From the NCBI GenBank assembly GCA_028284285.1, contig JANQSA010000047.1, positions 1 through 64,000 of the forward strand: a stretch of 64,000 bases of DNA. Reading direction: 5' to 3'. Within the stretch, counting starts at the first letter, position 1; each line of letters opens with the position of its first letter. This stretch comes from Croceivirga sp. GTDB lineage: Bacteria; Bacteroidota; Bacteroidia; Flavobacteriales; Flavobacteriaceae. Of the stretch, positions 9,961 through 19,894 are shown in pieces. The notes below the pieces were generated by a model, which saw only the letters and a list, made by a program, of their open reading frames with translations, ran no database searches and had not been told where the DNA came from. Both the position numbers and the translations under genes were made by a program.

Positions 9961-11165
9961 TTTACAAGGTCAGCTTGGTAAACCACTTTAAACCACTGTA
10001 TGTTATTCTTCCCTTTTACGAGATACACATCTTCTTCTTGGTCTACCTTATAAATTTTTATGTCTTTTGAGGTCTCCAAATAGGAATATTGAAAGTCGCA
10101 AACGGGTTTTCTAAGAAAGGAATTAGCCTCCTCCCTTAAATTCAAAAGTGTCAAACCTAGATCTATAGGATAGAATTGCCGAGGTAAAATTTCAAATCTT
10201 GGCCCCAAGTATTTGTTTTGTTGTTCTTCTTTTTTGTTGAACAATTTTCGAATGGAATAATATGTTTTGTGCAAATTCTTTTTCTTTAGAGACGCCTTAG
10301 CCCTATAGTAATAGACCAGACCCAGTGCTGTCACTTTCGATTCGAGGTTATTTTTTGAACAAATGACCTGATGTTCAAAATCATAAACCACATTACACCA
10401 ACGGCGCTTATATTCCATATCTCCCGGACCTAAATCAAACAATTGAAAATTGTTCCTTATGCACCATTCAATTTGTTTATAGATGTCAATTTGGCCTAAA
10501 CTAAATCTAGCGTAGTCAATATCGTAGGCAGCAATTGCATTGTGATGGATGTTTTGATAATGGTAACTTAGACAAATTACAATGGGTTCCTCGTTGTCGT
10601 AGACCGCAAAAAGGGAAGCCTTTTTGTTTGTTATCATTTCAAATGTTGTTTCCAATAGGAACTCCCAACTATCAAAAAGTTCATGCTCGACACCTTTTTG
10701 TTTAAAACGTTTGTCGAGGAACGAATGGAGTTTAGAGAATAGAAAGTCATACGTTTCTTTTGAAATATATCCGAAATAGAATTTATAATCAATTTCGAAA
10801 CAAGCTTCCAATTTTCGAATATACCGTCTTATCTTGCGGCCTTTAGTGCCCATTTTTTCCTTTATATATCCATCAATGTCGTGGAAGCCGTTTAGATCAA
10901 CCATAAAGCCCTCGTTCCCTGCCATGCGAAATGGAACGATGTGCAATGCATTTCGCTTTGTATCACTCATATGAGGCTTTAAAAAGGGGGGAATGTAATT
11001 GACCACATATATTTTCTTTCCTATTTGATTGCCATCATCTTTTGTCCCAGATTTAAGTAGTTGGCCATTGGTCGTATTAAGAACCCCAGAATAAAAAGGA
11101 TAGGTCTTTCTTAGTTGAAGAAAATCAAAAATAAACCGATATTTTTTTAATCTGGGAAAAACCAA
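9957..11165 (-). CDS. GNAT/FemAB-like paralog 3
   Basis: KKASLFAVYDNEEPIVICLSYHY...YDIDYARFSLG...IEWCIRN...EYKRRWCNVVYDFEHQ; 4-nt overlap with paralog 2. Confidence 0.7.
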   Translation of the reverse strand: MVFPRLKKYRFIFDFLQLRKTYPFYSGVLNTTNGQLLKSGTKDDGNQIGKKIYVVNYIPPFLKPHMSDTKRNALHIVPFRMAGNEGFMVDLNGFHDIDGYIKEKMGTKGRKIRRYIRKLEACFEIDYKFYFGYISKETYDFLFSKLHSFLDKRFKQKGVEHELFDSWEFLLETTFEMITNKKASLFAVYDNEEPIVICLSYHYQNIHHNAIAAYDIDYARFSLGQIDIYKQIEWCIRNNFQLFDLGPGDMEYKRRWCNVVYDFEHQVICSKNNLESKVTALGLVYYYRAKASLKKKNLHKTYYSIRKLFNKKEEQQNKYLGPRFEILPRQFYPIDLGLTLLNLREEANSFLRKPVCDFQYSYLETSKDIKIYKVDQEEDVYLVKGKNNIQWFKVVYQADLVK

Positions 11166-11183
11166 GGCTTTGGTTTAGGTTGT

Positions 11184-12431
11184 TTAGAGTATTTTAAGTT
11201 GTATCTTTTTCTCTTTTCCGGAAAGTACAAAGCTCGTGCTGTCTGATTCTTTCTCTCCAAATAATTCAAGTTGATAATAAGGCTCATTGTTCAGGTATAG
11301 AAAGTCAAAAATTGCTTTTTTTAAAAAAAGATTTTCTGATGCATCAAGATCCATTTTATGAAACTTTTTGGCCGAAAACCCCTCTTTCAACTCTGCAAAT
11401 TCATACTTCAAAGGCGGCTCTTTTTGACCAAATAAAGTTTTGACCCGAAAAGTGAATCGGTGTAATTTCTCATTTATTCTTTTGTCTCGCAGGTATTGTT
11501 TCAACATAAAGAAGTTTCTTAAGACAGTGGCTAATATCCTTGCGTTTAGCGATGTGGAGTCATAAATTACATGATAGTGGAAGTCGTATGCTTTATTTGC
11601 CCATCTTTTTTTGTAATCAAAATACCCCTTAGAAAAATCAAAGATTTTCACATCGTGTTGCAAGCACCATTCCAAAAGTTTCATAATGTTTATTGAGCCT
11701 AAATGAAATTTAGAGTAATCAATGTCAAAAACGGTAATGGCATCAAAAAGGACGTCTTCTGAAAAATAGTTCAACGTCACTGCAATTGGCTGATCATGGT
11801 CATAGATAACAAAAAGCCCTGCCTTTTTTTCCAAAATCATAGGGTAGGCCATTTCTTGATAAAAGTCCCATTCCTGCTTTTCCAAATTGTTATTGGTTAC
11901 CTTCTTATCTGCAAATCTTTTAACCAGGAGTTCTTTAAATCTTTTGAAAACAAAATCGTATTCATTTTTTGACATGTGTCCATAAAACATTTTGCTACTG
12001 ATATCAAAACAGGTCTCTAGTTTTTTCTTGTACTTTTTTAGCTTATATCGGCTACTCTTTTTAAAGGTGGCGGCCATAAAGTCATTTAAATCGCTATAAG
12101 GGGTCAAATCAATCAAGAACCCTGGGTATTGTTTGATTATATGTCTTTTTATCGTTGTGTCATAGAATTCAGATATTCCAATAGAAAAAGAGGGTACATC
12201 ATAAATTAGGAGCACTTTTCCCTTCAGATCTTCCGAATTTGTGTCATCTACCAAGTAACTTATACCTTTGGTGTGTGTTTTTCCAACATTGACGAAAAGA
12301 AATGGAAAATGGGTTTTAACAAAAAAAAGTCCTTTAATGATATCAAAAGTTCTGCCTGGTCGCGATTGATTAAAGTGTTTTGACCAAATCGCGGTAAAAG
12401 TTTTTGAGGTGAATGGGTTGGTCTTTATCAT
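11184..12431 (-). CDS. GNAT/FemAB-like paralog 4
   Basis: KKAGLFVIYDHDQPIAVTLNYF...FDIDYSKFHLG...LLEWCLQH...DYKKRWANKAYDFHYH. Confidence 0.7.
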   Translation of the reverse strand: MIKTNPFTSKTFTAIWSKHFNQSRPGRTFDIIKGLFFVKTHFPFLFVNVGKTHTKGISYLVDDTNSEDLKGKVLLIYDVPSFSIGISEFYDTTIKRHIIKQYPGFLIDLTPYSDLNDFMAATFKKSSRYKLKKYKKKLETCFDISSKMFYGHMSKNEYDFVFKRFKELLVKRFADKKVTNNNLEKQEWDFYQEMAYPMILEKKAGLFVIYDHDQPIAVTLNYFSEDVLFDAITVFDIDYSKFHLGSINIMKLLEWCLQHDVKIFDFSKGYFDYKKRWANKAYDFHYHVIYDSTSLNARILATVLRNFFMLKQYLRDKRINEKLHRFTFRVKTLFGQKEPPLKYEFAELKEGFSAKKFHKMDLDASENLFLKKAIFDFLYLNNEPYYQLELFGEKESDSTSFVLSGKEKKIQLKIL

Positions 12432-13462
12432 TTGGTATAATAATATTCGCTTTTATACCGATAGGGAGGAAAAAAATTTGCATTGGTAGGTTCTTTACAT
12501 TCTGCTATCATTTTTTGATAGACATTGGGATCTACAATTAATTTCCAGACATAAAAATCAACCATATTTTTTGAGAAAGACGACTTAAATTGAAGCAAGG
12601 TATCGTTGGCGCCTGAAAGCCCACCACCTAAATTAAAATAACTCAAACCGCGTTCGGTAGCCTTTATTCGCATATCATCAATTAAGAGCTTTATAGGCAT
12701 CAGTGGCAAGCTGTCTCCTCTTGTACCGGACAGGTGATAGTGAATAACAGAATTTTTGTAGATGAACATACCTGCACCAATAGTTTCACCGGTATCCTGG
12801 TGTTTGGCCAATAAGGTTTCGGTATGAAAACTATTACTCTTCGTGAGCACATTAAAATAGTGGTCATCAAAATAATACCTTGGTTTTGCATTGACCCTGT
12901 CCATGTTTTCGCGATAGAGTTTGTTGAAGTCTTGAAACTCATCATCATTGAAGGCCTTTTGAACATAACAATGCCTTCTTATTTTGTTCAGTTGCCCCTT
13001 AAGCCTTCTTCCGAACTCTTTTCGTTGTTGTCCAATGTTCTTTTTGAGATCGATACTAACAACCACCCCTTTTTTCTCCACACTTCCTATCTTCTCAAGG
13101 ACTTTATGTTGTTGTTGCATAAAAGGATTTAGTCTTGAAAAAACGGAAATAATATTGTGGTCTGAAAAGTATTCAAGTAGCGCTTTCGAATAGTGCTGGC
13201 TGTTAAAATCTACCGGTATGTTTTGACATAAGGGCCCGGGATATCCGTAAACTGAAGTAGCATCAAAAAAAGGGGTATTCGGAATATTTCGTATTAATAG
13301 GGGGAGACCAATCCTGGTATCCTCATGGGAATATTTCAACAGTACGGGCCTTCCATCACCCTTCGCAATCATATGGTAGTCAAAGGTGTGATAAAAGTCT
13401 GAATGGTCAAAGGTGGAAACGAAGTCATCCCAACCCTCTTTTTCTTTAATAATTTCAATCAT
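12428..13462 (-). CDS. FemAB/FemX-like GNAT protein
   Basis: FVSTFDHSDFYHTFDYHMIAKGDGRPVLLKY; GAGMFIYKNSVIHYHLSGTRGDSLPLMPIKLLIDDM; GLSYFNLGGGLSGANDTLLQFKSSFS. Confidence 0.8.
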   Translation of the reverse strand: MIEIIKEKEGWDDFVSTFDHSDFYHTFDYHMIAKGDGRPVLLKYSHEDTRIGLPLLIRNIPNTPFFDATSVYGYPGPLCQNIPVDFNSQHYSKALLEYFSDHNIISVFSRLNPFMQQQHKVLEKIGSVEKKGVVVSIDLKKNIGQQRKEFGRRLKGQLNKIRRHCYVQKAFNDDEFQDFNKLYRENMDRVNAKPRYYFDDHYFNVLTKSNSFHTETLLAKHQDTGETIGAGMFIYKNSVIHYHLSGTRGDSLPLMPIKLLIDDMRIKATERGLSYFNLGGGLSGANDTLLQFKSSFSKNMVDFYVWKLIVDPNVYQKMIAECKEPTNANFFPPYRYKSEYYYTK

Positions 13463-13586
13463 TTACATCAGGGTGATTTTCATTAGACCCTACACTTTTA
13501 TGTAGTAATATTTATAAAAACGATTGAGAGAAGGAAATATTTTTAAGGATAAAATTATCAGGAATATTCGATTTAATAGAATTCCC

Positions 13587-13601
13587 CGAGGCTCTGCCTC
13601 G
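13587..13601 (+). repeat. Left-end hairpin of IS200/IS605-like element
   Basis: CGAGGC-TCT-GCCTCG perfect 6-bp stem, just upstream of TnpA-like ORF. Confidence 0.7.
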
Positions 13602-13631
13602 AGTGTAGCGTGATGTTCTATTTTTGTGGGT

Positions 13632-14078
13632 ATGAGCGATCACATCCACAAGAGCCACAACAAGAGTCTGTTGATGTATCATTTTGTCTGTCCTATCAAG
13701 TACCGCCGCAACGCGCTGAGCGAGTAGGTCTTGAAGACCTTCCGTTCGGTGTGTTTGAAAATAGAGTAGTGGTACGAGATCCACTTTTTGGAGATTGGCC
13801 TTGATGGGGACCACGCCCATTTTCTTGTTCAGAGTGTCCCGATGCTCTCCCCTGGAAAAATCGTCAACGCTTTGAATAGCATCACGGCAAAGGAAATTTT
13901 CCGACTTCATCCCGAGGTCAAACGGCAACTTTGGGGCTGGGGATTCTGGACGATCGGCTACTATGTGAATACAGTGTGGTAGTACGCCAACGAGGATATG
14001 ATAAAGAAATATCTCCGGAATCAAGCAAAACAGGACAAGGGGGAAAAAGAGATACATAAGAATCAATTACGTTTGTTT
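13632..14078 (+). pseudogene. IS200/IS605 family TnpA-like transposase, interrupted by three in-frame TAG codons
   Basis: Single-frame translation MSDHIHKSHNKSLLMYHFVCPIKYRRNALSE*VLKTFRSVCLKIE*WYEIHFLEIGLDGDHAHFLVQSVPMLSPGKIVNALNSITAKEIFRLHPEVKRQLWGWGFWTIGYYVNTVW*YANEDMIKKYLRNQ...; HAH (HUH) motif. Confidence 0.85.
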
Positions 14079-14082
14079 TGAT

Positions 14083-14106
14083 ACCTCGCACGCTCTGCTT
14101 CGAGGT
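14083..14106 (+). repeat. Right-end hairpin of IS200/IS605-like element
   Basis: ACCTCG...CGAGGT imperfect hairpin after TnpA; shares GCTCTGC-type core with left hairpin. Confidence 0.65.
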
Positions 14107-14476
14107 AGTTCATTAAAGGAATATTGTATATTTTCCTATTGATAAAGTAGGATTATAAAGAGTAATTTAAAGTTACTCAATTCATTTGATATTGATGAAC
14201 AAGCAGACTGGATCAAAGGCCTGTTCTTTGATTACGATTTTTGAAAGTATCAAGGCTTCAACAAAGCTATGGGCTAATTTTGAGCTATCCCTTTCCTAAT
14301 AGTAAAAAGGACTCCAAAAGGAGCCCATTTTTGTCTGAAAGATCACTTCTGTTAGGGCCTGACGCCCCTTTTTTACCAAGTTCGCATAAAGTTATCAAAA
14401 CTATAGCTTTACAAATTAGGACTGAGGTTTTACAGTTCATTCAATGACCCTACAAAACTCAACAAAAATGAATGAT

Positions 14477-14971
14477 CTACGGAAATTGCTGAAACTTCTT
14501 ATACCTGTCAGGAACGGGAAATTCTGGAGTAACACCATGCCAGAACATGTTGATAATCCACCACCTATCCTGGTAGTAAGCTAGTTGAATACTTTTTACA
14601 TCTTGTTTATAAGGTTTGTTGTTAGCCATATCTTCCTTGCTATGGAAAGCTTCGCAGTGGCTAAAAGCATGACCTATATTTCCATAAGTTTCTACAACCC
14701 TACCTAATTCTCTTTCATAAAAAGCGGTTTCTCGAGTATTGTTAAACCAAAAACCAATACGTTCGATGTAGTCATTTGGGTGTATCCATTGAGGTCTAAA
14801 GTTTCGGTTGATGTCGTACTCATAACCAATTTTCATCCCTTGGGGGTGAAATAAAAATTTCATAAACTCCCAATCTCTTTTTTCACCTGGCTCACCACCC
14901 AGACTGGCGTAGAATGCCGTGATCAAATCATCAATCGTTTGAACCTTTTTTAAATATTCTTCTTTCATCAA
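14477..14971 (-). CDS. NTF2/SnoaL-like hypothetical protein
   Basis: TIDDLITAFYASLGG...C-terminal DVKSIQLAYYQDRWWIINMFWHG resembles NTF2-fold proteins. Confidence 0.55.
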   Translation of the reverse strand: MMKEEYLKKVQTIDDLITAFYASLGGEPGEKRDWEFMKFLFHPQGMKIGYEYDINRNFRPQWIHPNDYIERIGFWFNNTRETAFYERELGRVVETYGNIGHAFSHCEAFHSKEDMANNKPYKQDVKSIQLAYYQDRWWIINMFWHGVTPEFPVPDRYKKFQQFP

Positions 14972-15462
14972 TCTATATAGTTTTATTTGAATCTAATCTA
15001 TTCTGAAATGTCTCAACGCGAAGTAAAACTAATTATTTCAAAAATTTAAAAATTAGAATATTTTTTGGGTTATTTACTCCTTTGTGCCGCTGAATGGTAA
15101 TATATGGACATCAACTCATTTAGACTTTTTGGTTTTGAACTTTTGTAGTATCAATACGGTAAGTGCCAAAAAGTTGAACCCTTTCCAGCTTGTGGTTGTC
15201 GTATTGAATCTATTGCGAAGTTACCGGAAACTGTCCATCCATGCATTTGTGAAAACCTCTCTTATTTGCTCGTAATTTGATTCAAAATTATGCTTCTGAA
15301 TTGAAGGGTAATTGTTTCAATTTCTAACTGTTTAGAAGTTTGCACCACCTTTTTTAAATGCACTTCGGGCTAAAGGAATATTTGTTTTATTTTTGTTAAA
15401 ATTTGTATTTAGTTCACCTTAGGAGATAGGTGGTTCGCTTGTTTTGAAATTATTTAGAGTAA

Positions 15463-16293
15463 ATGAAAATACTTATTACCGGAGGGAATTCTAGCGTTTC
15501 AAGGCATCTAATGCCTTTGTTATCTGAAGATTATGAAATAATTACAGTGGGTCGTAGGGACTGTGATATTAATTTAGATCCTAATAGACCTTTTACTCAC
15601 CAGTTGCCCGATTACATAGACATTGTGATCCATACAGCGGCTGCATTTGGAAGACAAACAGATGAGCAGATATATGAAACTCAAAAGTTTAATGTATTGG
15701 ACACAATGGACTTGTGCTTTCATTTGAAAAAAATGAATGTGAAACACTATGTTTACATTTCAAGCATATTTGCCCATTTGGATGAAAGTTCGCCACTCTA
15801 CAGTATATATTCTATTTCAAAAAGACATTCAGAAGAGATTATACAATATTGTTTGAAAAGGGACAAAATTCCATACACCATTTTAAGGCCCTCTCAGTTA
15901 TATGGCAATGATTCTTCTTTTATACCTCATCATCCTTTTCTTTATCAAATTATAGAAATGGCATCTAAAGGTGAGAAAATCACCTTATTTGGAAAACATG
16001 GTGGAAGTGCGAACTATCTTCACATTAAGGATTTTACGGAAACCATTTCAAGGGTAGTCAAAAATGGAGTGTTCGGAGTATACGATTCTATTACAAGGAC
16101 TCCTAATACTTATTTGGAGATTGCTAGTATCGTCTATGAATTAACGAATAACCCTGTAAACATTGAATTTTTAAGAGATAGAAAAGAATCAGGGCAAGGA
16201 TTTACATTCGATGATACCATTTATAAAAAGATAAACTTTTTTCCCAAAATGTCGATAAAAGATGGTTTGTCCGAAATACTAAATGTAACGTGA
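15463..16293 (+). CDS. NAD-dependent epimerase/dehydratase (extended SDR)
   Basis: MKILITGGNSSVSRHL, YSISKRHSEE (YxxxK), TILRPSQLYG. Confidence 0.85.
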   Translation: MKILITGGNSSVSRHLMPLLSEDYEIITVGRRDCDINLDPNRPFTHQLPDYIDIVIHTAAAFGRQTDEQIYETQKFNVLDTMDLCFHLKKMNVKHYVYISSIFAHLDESSPLYSIYSISKRHSEEIIQYCLKRDKIPYTILRPSQLYGNDSSFIPHHPFLYQIIEMASKGEKITLFGKHGGSANYLHIKDFTETISRVVKNGVFGVYDSITRTPNTYLEIASIVYELTNNPVNIEFLRDRKESGQGFTFDDTIYKKINFFPKMSIKDGLSEILNVT

Positions 16294-16461
16294 GTTGGAT
16301 TTAAGAAGTCAATTCATTGTTCATCCTTGAAAAACCACCCGTATAGCCTTGGGCAATTATTCTGTTAGCGTCGGTAGAGCCGTCATCAAAATTTTTTGGC
16401 CACGTTACAAACCACCGAATTTTCTTTTTTGGTAATAGGGCTTATGCCCCTAAATAGCATG

Positions 16462-17232
16462 TCAACGACCCAAATACCCTCCATCCACTGGTATTATGGT
16501 TCCTGAGACATAATCACTGGCGGCAGAGGCAAGAAATACGGTAATACCCTTTAAATCATCACCAATCCCCCATCTTTTCATCGGTACCCTTAGCATGACT
16601 TCATCAGTTCTTTTTTTGTCATTGATCAAAGCGGTATTTAATTGGGTATCCATATAACCCGGTGCTATGGCATTCACACAAATTCCCTTAGAAGCCCAAT
16701 CATTGGATAGTGCTTTGGTCAATTGTCCTACTCCTCCTTTGGACGCTGCATAGGCAGGTATGGTAATGCCTCCCAAAAAGCTCATGAGCGAGGCCACGTT
16801 AATTATTTTACCACCCCCATTAGGTAGCATGATATTTGCGGCCATCTTACAGTAATAAAAAGTAGCGTCAAGATTTATGGCAATAACTCTTTGCCATTCG
16901 TCATCAGGAAAATCTTCGCTAGGATACCTTCGTTGAATCCCAGCGGTGTTTACTAAAACATCTATTTTTCCTTCCAGTAATTTTAAAGATTCTTTAAATG
17001 AGTGCTCAATGGCATCTTTATTGCTCACATCGGCTTGTACCGCAAACACCGAATATCCTTCATTTTGAAGTTGCTCACAGAATGAAAATACCCTTTGGTC
17101 CAAATCAATTACAATAACTTTTGATCCTGCCTCTGCCAAGGCTTTGACCATAGCTTGTCCTAAATCTCCCGCTCCGCCTACAACAACTGATTTTTTTCCT
17201 TCTAAGCTAAACTTTTCTAAGATGTTTTGCAT
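16462..17232 (-). CDS. SDR family oxidoreductase (gluconate dehydrogenase/KduD-like)
   Basis: VVVGGAGDLGQAMVKALAEAG, VNTAGIQRR, YAASKGGVGQLTKALSNDWASKGICVNAIAPGYM, YVSGTIIPVDGGY. Confidence 0.9.
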   Translation of the reverse strand: MQNILEKFSLEGKKSVVVGGAGDLGQAMVKALAEAGSKVIVIDLDQRVFSFCEQLQNEGYSVFAVQADVSNKDAIEHSFKESLKLLEGKIDVLVNTAGIQRRYPSEDFPDDEWQRVIAINLDATFYYCKMAANIMLPNGGGKIINVASLMSFLGGITIPAYAASKGGVGQLTKALSNDWASKGICVNAIAPGYMDTQLNTALINDKKRTDEVMLRVPMKRWGIGDDLKGITVFLASAASDYVSGTIIPVDGGYLGR

Positions 17233-17320
17233 GCTACTGTTTTTTTAAATTCTATTCTTTTTGAGTAGTCGAATTTTAGAAGGAAAAACGTTGGATGTTG
17301 GCCCCCTAAAAACTAAAATG

Positions 17321-18610
17321 TTAATTGAAAATATAATCTTCGGTTTTCCAAGGGTTCAACCACTCGATTACCATATCGTCACCGTTGGAATCAGTAACCT
17401 TAAGTGTTTTCTTTATGTCTTCGATGGTTTCATTGATTCCAAAGATGGAATCTGCTGCCGTATAAATTCTGAATAACACCTGTCTTTCTGTTCCAATCCA
17501 TTCATCCTTCACGGTATCCCCAACTTTAAATCGTTCAACGACGAAATTCACATTCTTGTGCGATTTTATGGTATCTAACCCTTCTATCGATTCGATTTTA
17601 CCACCCTTTAACAGTACCCAAACAGAGCAGGCGGCCCCTCCCTTTAACATATAATCGTTCCTCTCTGAAAAATCACTTTCTCCAAAAACGCCTGTGAGGG
17701 CATAGTTAATCAACATTTTGCGATGATCAAACCCATTGATATGGGCAAGGTGTATGTGTGGTGCCTCACCTTGCAATCGAAATCCTGGATCATAACTATA
17801 AAAAACATTATCCTCAACAAAGAATTGTACATTAAGAACACCCGTTTGTATTTCCAGTCCTTTGAACATTTCACATAGTTTGGGGTGAACATCTTTTACA
17901 AATAATTCGGTATACGTTGATGGATATACCGTGCCGATGGCAATTGGACTGGAATCGCCCTGGAGTCTGGTTAGATATCTATCATAGGTGGCAGAAAGAT
18001 ATGGGACACCGTCTTTGAATGTATAATAAACGGCCATATCATCACAATTGGAGTCCATGTATTTTTCTACCAAAACCACGCCTTTTTTTGAGAACCTTAA
18101 TACGTTCTGAACGGTTGCGATATAGTCTTCTTGATCTCTGCAAATCTTCATACCTACCCCTCCGCCACTATCAACAGGTTTAACCATCACTGGAAAATCC
18201 ACATTTGCGGGTTTTTTTACAGCGGTATCCCGAGTTAAATAAATCCCCGGAATATCTTGAACACCATATTCAGCACAGTACCGCTTGTAACCATCTTTAC
18301 TGCAAAAGGCCTCTATTGTTTTCTCATTGGCATAGCAATGCACACCTAATCTCTCACAAATTTCCCGATAAGGTTTGACCAATATATCGGCGACTCCCAC
18401 CAGGACCCCATCTACCTTTCTTTCTCTTGCAACCGCAACTATACCATCAATGTCGAAGCCATCGATATCATGGGTTTCAGCAGCATTCTTTTTCGCCGGT
18501 GCATTGGGGTTGGGGTCAATGACAATGGTATGAATTCCCATAGCGTTGGCTATATCCACTAAAACTCCTGTTTCAGGATTACCTCCTAATATTATAAGTT
18601 TTTTGGTCAT
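17321..18610 (-). CDS. ATP-grasp domain protein (carbamoyl-phosphate synthase/biotin carboxylase-like ligase)
   Basis: LIILGGNPETGVLVDIANAMG; FPVMVKPVDSGGGVGMKIC; VLVEKYMDS; VLNVQFFVEDNVFYSYDPGFRLQGE. Confidence 0.85.
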   Translation of the reverse strand: MTKKLIILGGNPETGVLVDIANAMGIHTIVIDPNPNAPAKKNAAETHDIDGFDIDGIVAVARERKVDGVLVGVADILVKPYREICERLGVHCYANEKTIEAFCSKDGYKRYCAEYGVQDIPGIYLTRDTAVKKPANVDFPVMVKPVDSGGGVGMKICRDQEDYIATVQNVLRFSKKGVVLVEKYMDSNCDDMAVYYTFKDGVPYLSATYDRYLTRLQGDSSPIAIGTVYPSTYTELFVKDVHPKLCEMFKGLEIQTGVLNVQFFVEDNVFYSYDPGFRLQGEAPHIHLAHINGFDHRKMLINYALTGVFGESDFSERNDYMLKGGAACSVWVLLKGGKIESIEGLDTIKSHKNVNFVVERFKVGDTVKDEWIGTERQVLFRIYTAADSIFGINETIEDIKKTLKVTDSNGDDMVIEWLNPWKTEDYIFN

Positions 18611-18640
18611 TTTTTTGATGGATTAAAGGATTTTTAAAAT

Positions 18641-19894
18641 CTAATTCGATTGGTTTTCTGTTTGATTCAAAAGGTAACTGAAGTCGTCTTTGAACCCCAA
18701 ATGTACCAAGAGTCCCTTGATTTGCTCTTCATCGGTAATGATTTTTACAATTTTCTTTTCATCAATACCCATGAGTATCAACTCCGATTTAATGGACTCA
18801 TAGCTCGATGGATTGATTGTTGCTATTATTAGGAAGTCAAACTCTTCATTGTCAATTGAGCTGAGCGGTCTAACAAAATTACCTCCCACGTTCAATTCGT
18901 GGTGGTCCACATCTATCCATTTGATTATCCGAAAAAAATTGGTTTTGGCATTGGTGGAAAGAATGTGCTGTCCAAATGAGCCAGAGCTATAAACAATAAC
19001 TTTTGCATTTTGTTCCACATTCAAAAAAGGGTTAAAAAAGACTTTTCCGGAATCATCATAAATTACCCCACCTGAACGCACTAAAATCTGGGAGTATAGA
19101 TAATACAAAAGTTGCTTGTTCAAGTTGCTCTCCTCAAGTATTCGGCCAAGTCTTATCTTTAGAAAGTTCATGAGGAGTCCCAACCTGTAGTATTCCATCG
19201 TTGGATTCTCAATGGACTTAACGATGGAATCGTGCCTTTGTCTATAATAGTAAAGTGGAATTTTACTGATGGTCAGTTTTTTTGACAGTGCTAGATAAGC
19301 ATAGGTTATCGCGGCATCCTCACCCATAATTATTTGGTTGGGTACGTCAAAAAGTACTTCCATAAGCAAGTCTTTTTTAAAAAGTTTGTTCCAGACGTAA
19401 GTTGATATCTCGTGTTCACAAAAATGACCATTGTAAATGACTTTTGGAAGTATTGAGGACCGTATTTCAGCTTCATTAAAAATACCAGTATAATGCGGTT
19501 TTATTGTCTCTATTTTGCCATCAAATTCCCGGAAATGTCCGGTTACTACTAAATCAGAAGAATTGGCTTCTGCCAGTTTGTATAAAACATCCAGGTAGTA
19601 TCTGTCTACCCAATCGTCTCCATCCACATAAGAAACATAATTTCCCTTGGCGTTTTCAAGACCTGCCTTCCTTGCGCTTAACAATCCCCCATTTTCTTTA
19701 TGGATTACTTTAATCCTTGGATCCTTTTTAGCATATACGTCACAGATATCAGGGCAATTATCTGGACTTCCGTCATCCACAAGAATTAATTCAAAGTCAT
19801 AAAAGGACTGATCTAATAGACTATCAATACACTTTGGTAGATAAGCCTCAATCCCATAAATAGGAACAATTACACTAACTAACGGTAGAGTCAT
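18641..19894 (-). CDS. Glycosyltransferase family 2 with C-terminal Rossmann-like extension
   Basis: LVSVIVPIYGIEAYLPKCIDSLLDQSFYDFELILVDDGSPDNC, VDGDDWVDRYY; C-term KVIVYSSGSFGQHILS...DFLIIATINPSSYESIKSEL. Confidence 0.9.
   Translation of the reverse strand: MTLPLVSVIVPIYGIEAYLPKCIDSLLDQSFYDFELILVDDGSPDNCPDICDVYAKKDPRIKVIHKENGGLLSARKAGLENAKGNYVSYVDGDDWVDRYYLDVLYKLAEANSSDLVVTGHFREFDGKIETIKPHYTGIFNEAEIRSSILPKVIYNGHFCEHEISTYVWNKLFKKDLLMEVLFDVPNQIIMGEDAAITYAYLALSKKLTISKIPLYYYRQRHDSIVKSIENPTMEYYRLGLLMNFLKIRLGRILEESNLNKQLLYYLYSQILVRSGGVIYDDSGKVFFNPFLNVEQNAKVIVYSSGSFGQHILSTNAKTNFFRIIKWIDVDHHELNVGGNFVRPLSSIDNEEFDFLIIATINPSSYESIKSELILMGIDEKKIVKIITDEEQIKGLLVHLGFKDDFSYLLNQTENQSN

Noticed and set aside
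13512-14066. 184-aa minus-strand ORF
   Set aside because: Antisense shadow of the TnpA-like pseudogene.
15084-15275. 63-aa plus ORF with a transposase-like flavour
   Set aside because: Could be an IS remnant but no motif strong enough to name.
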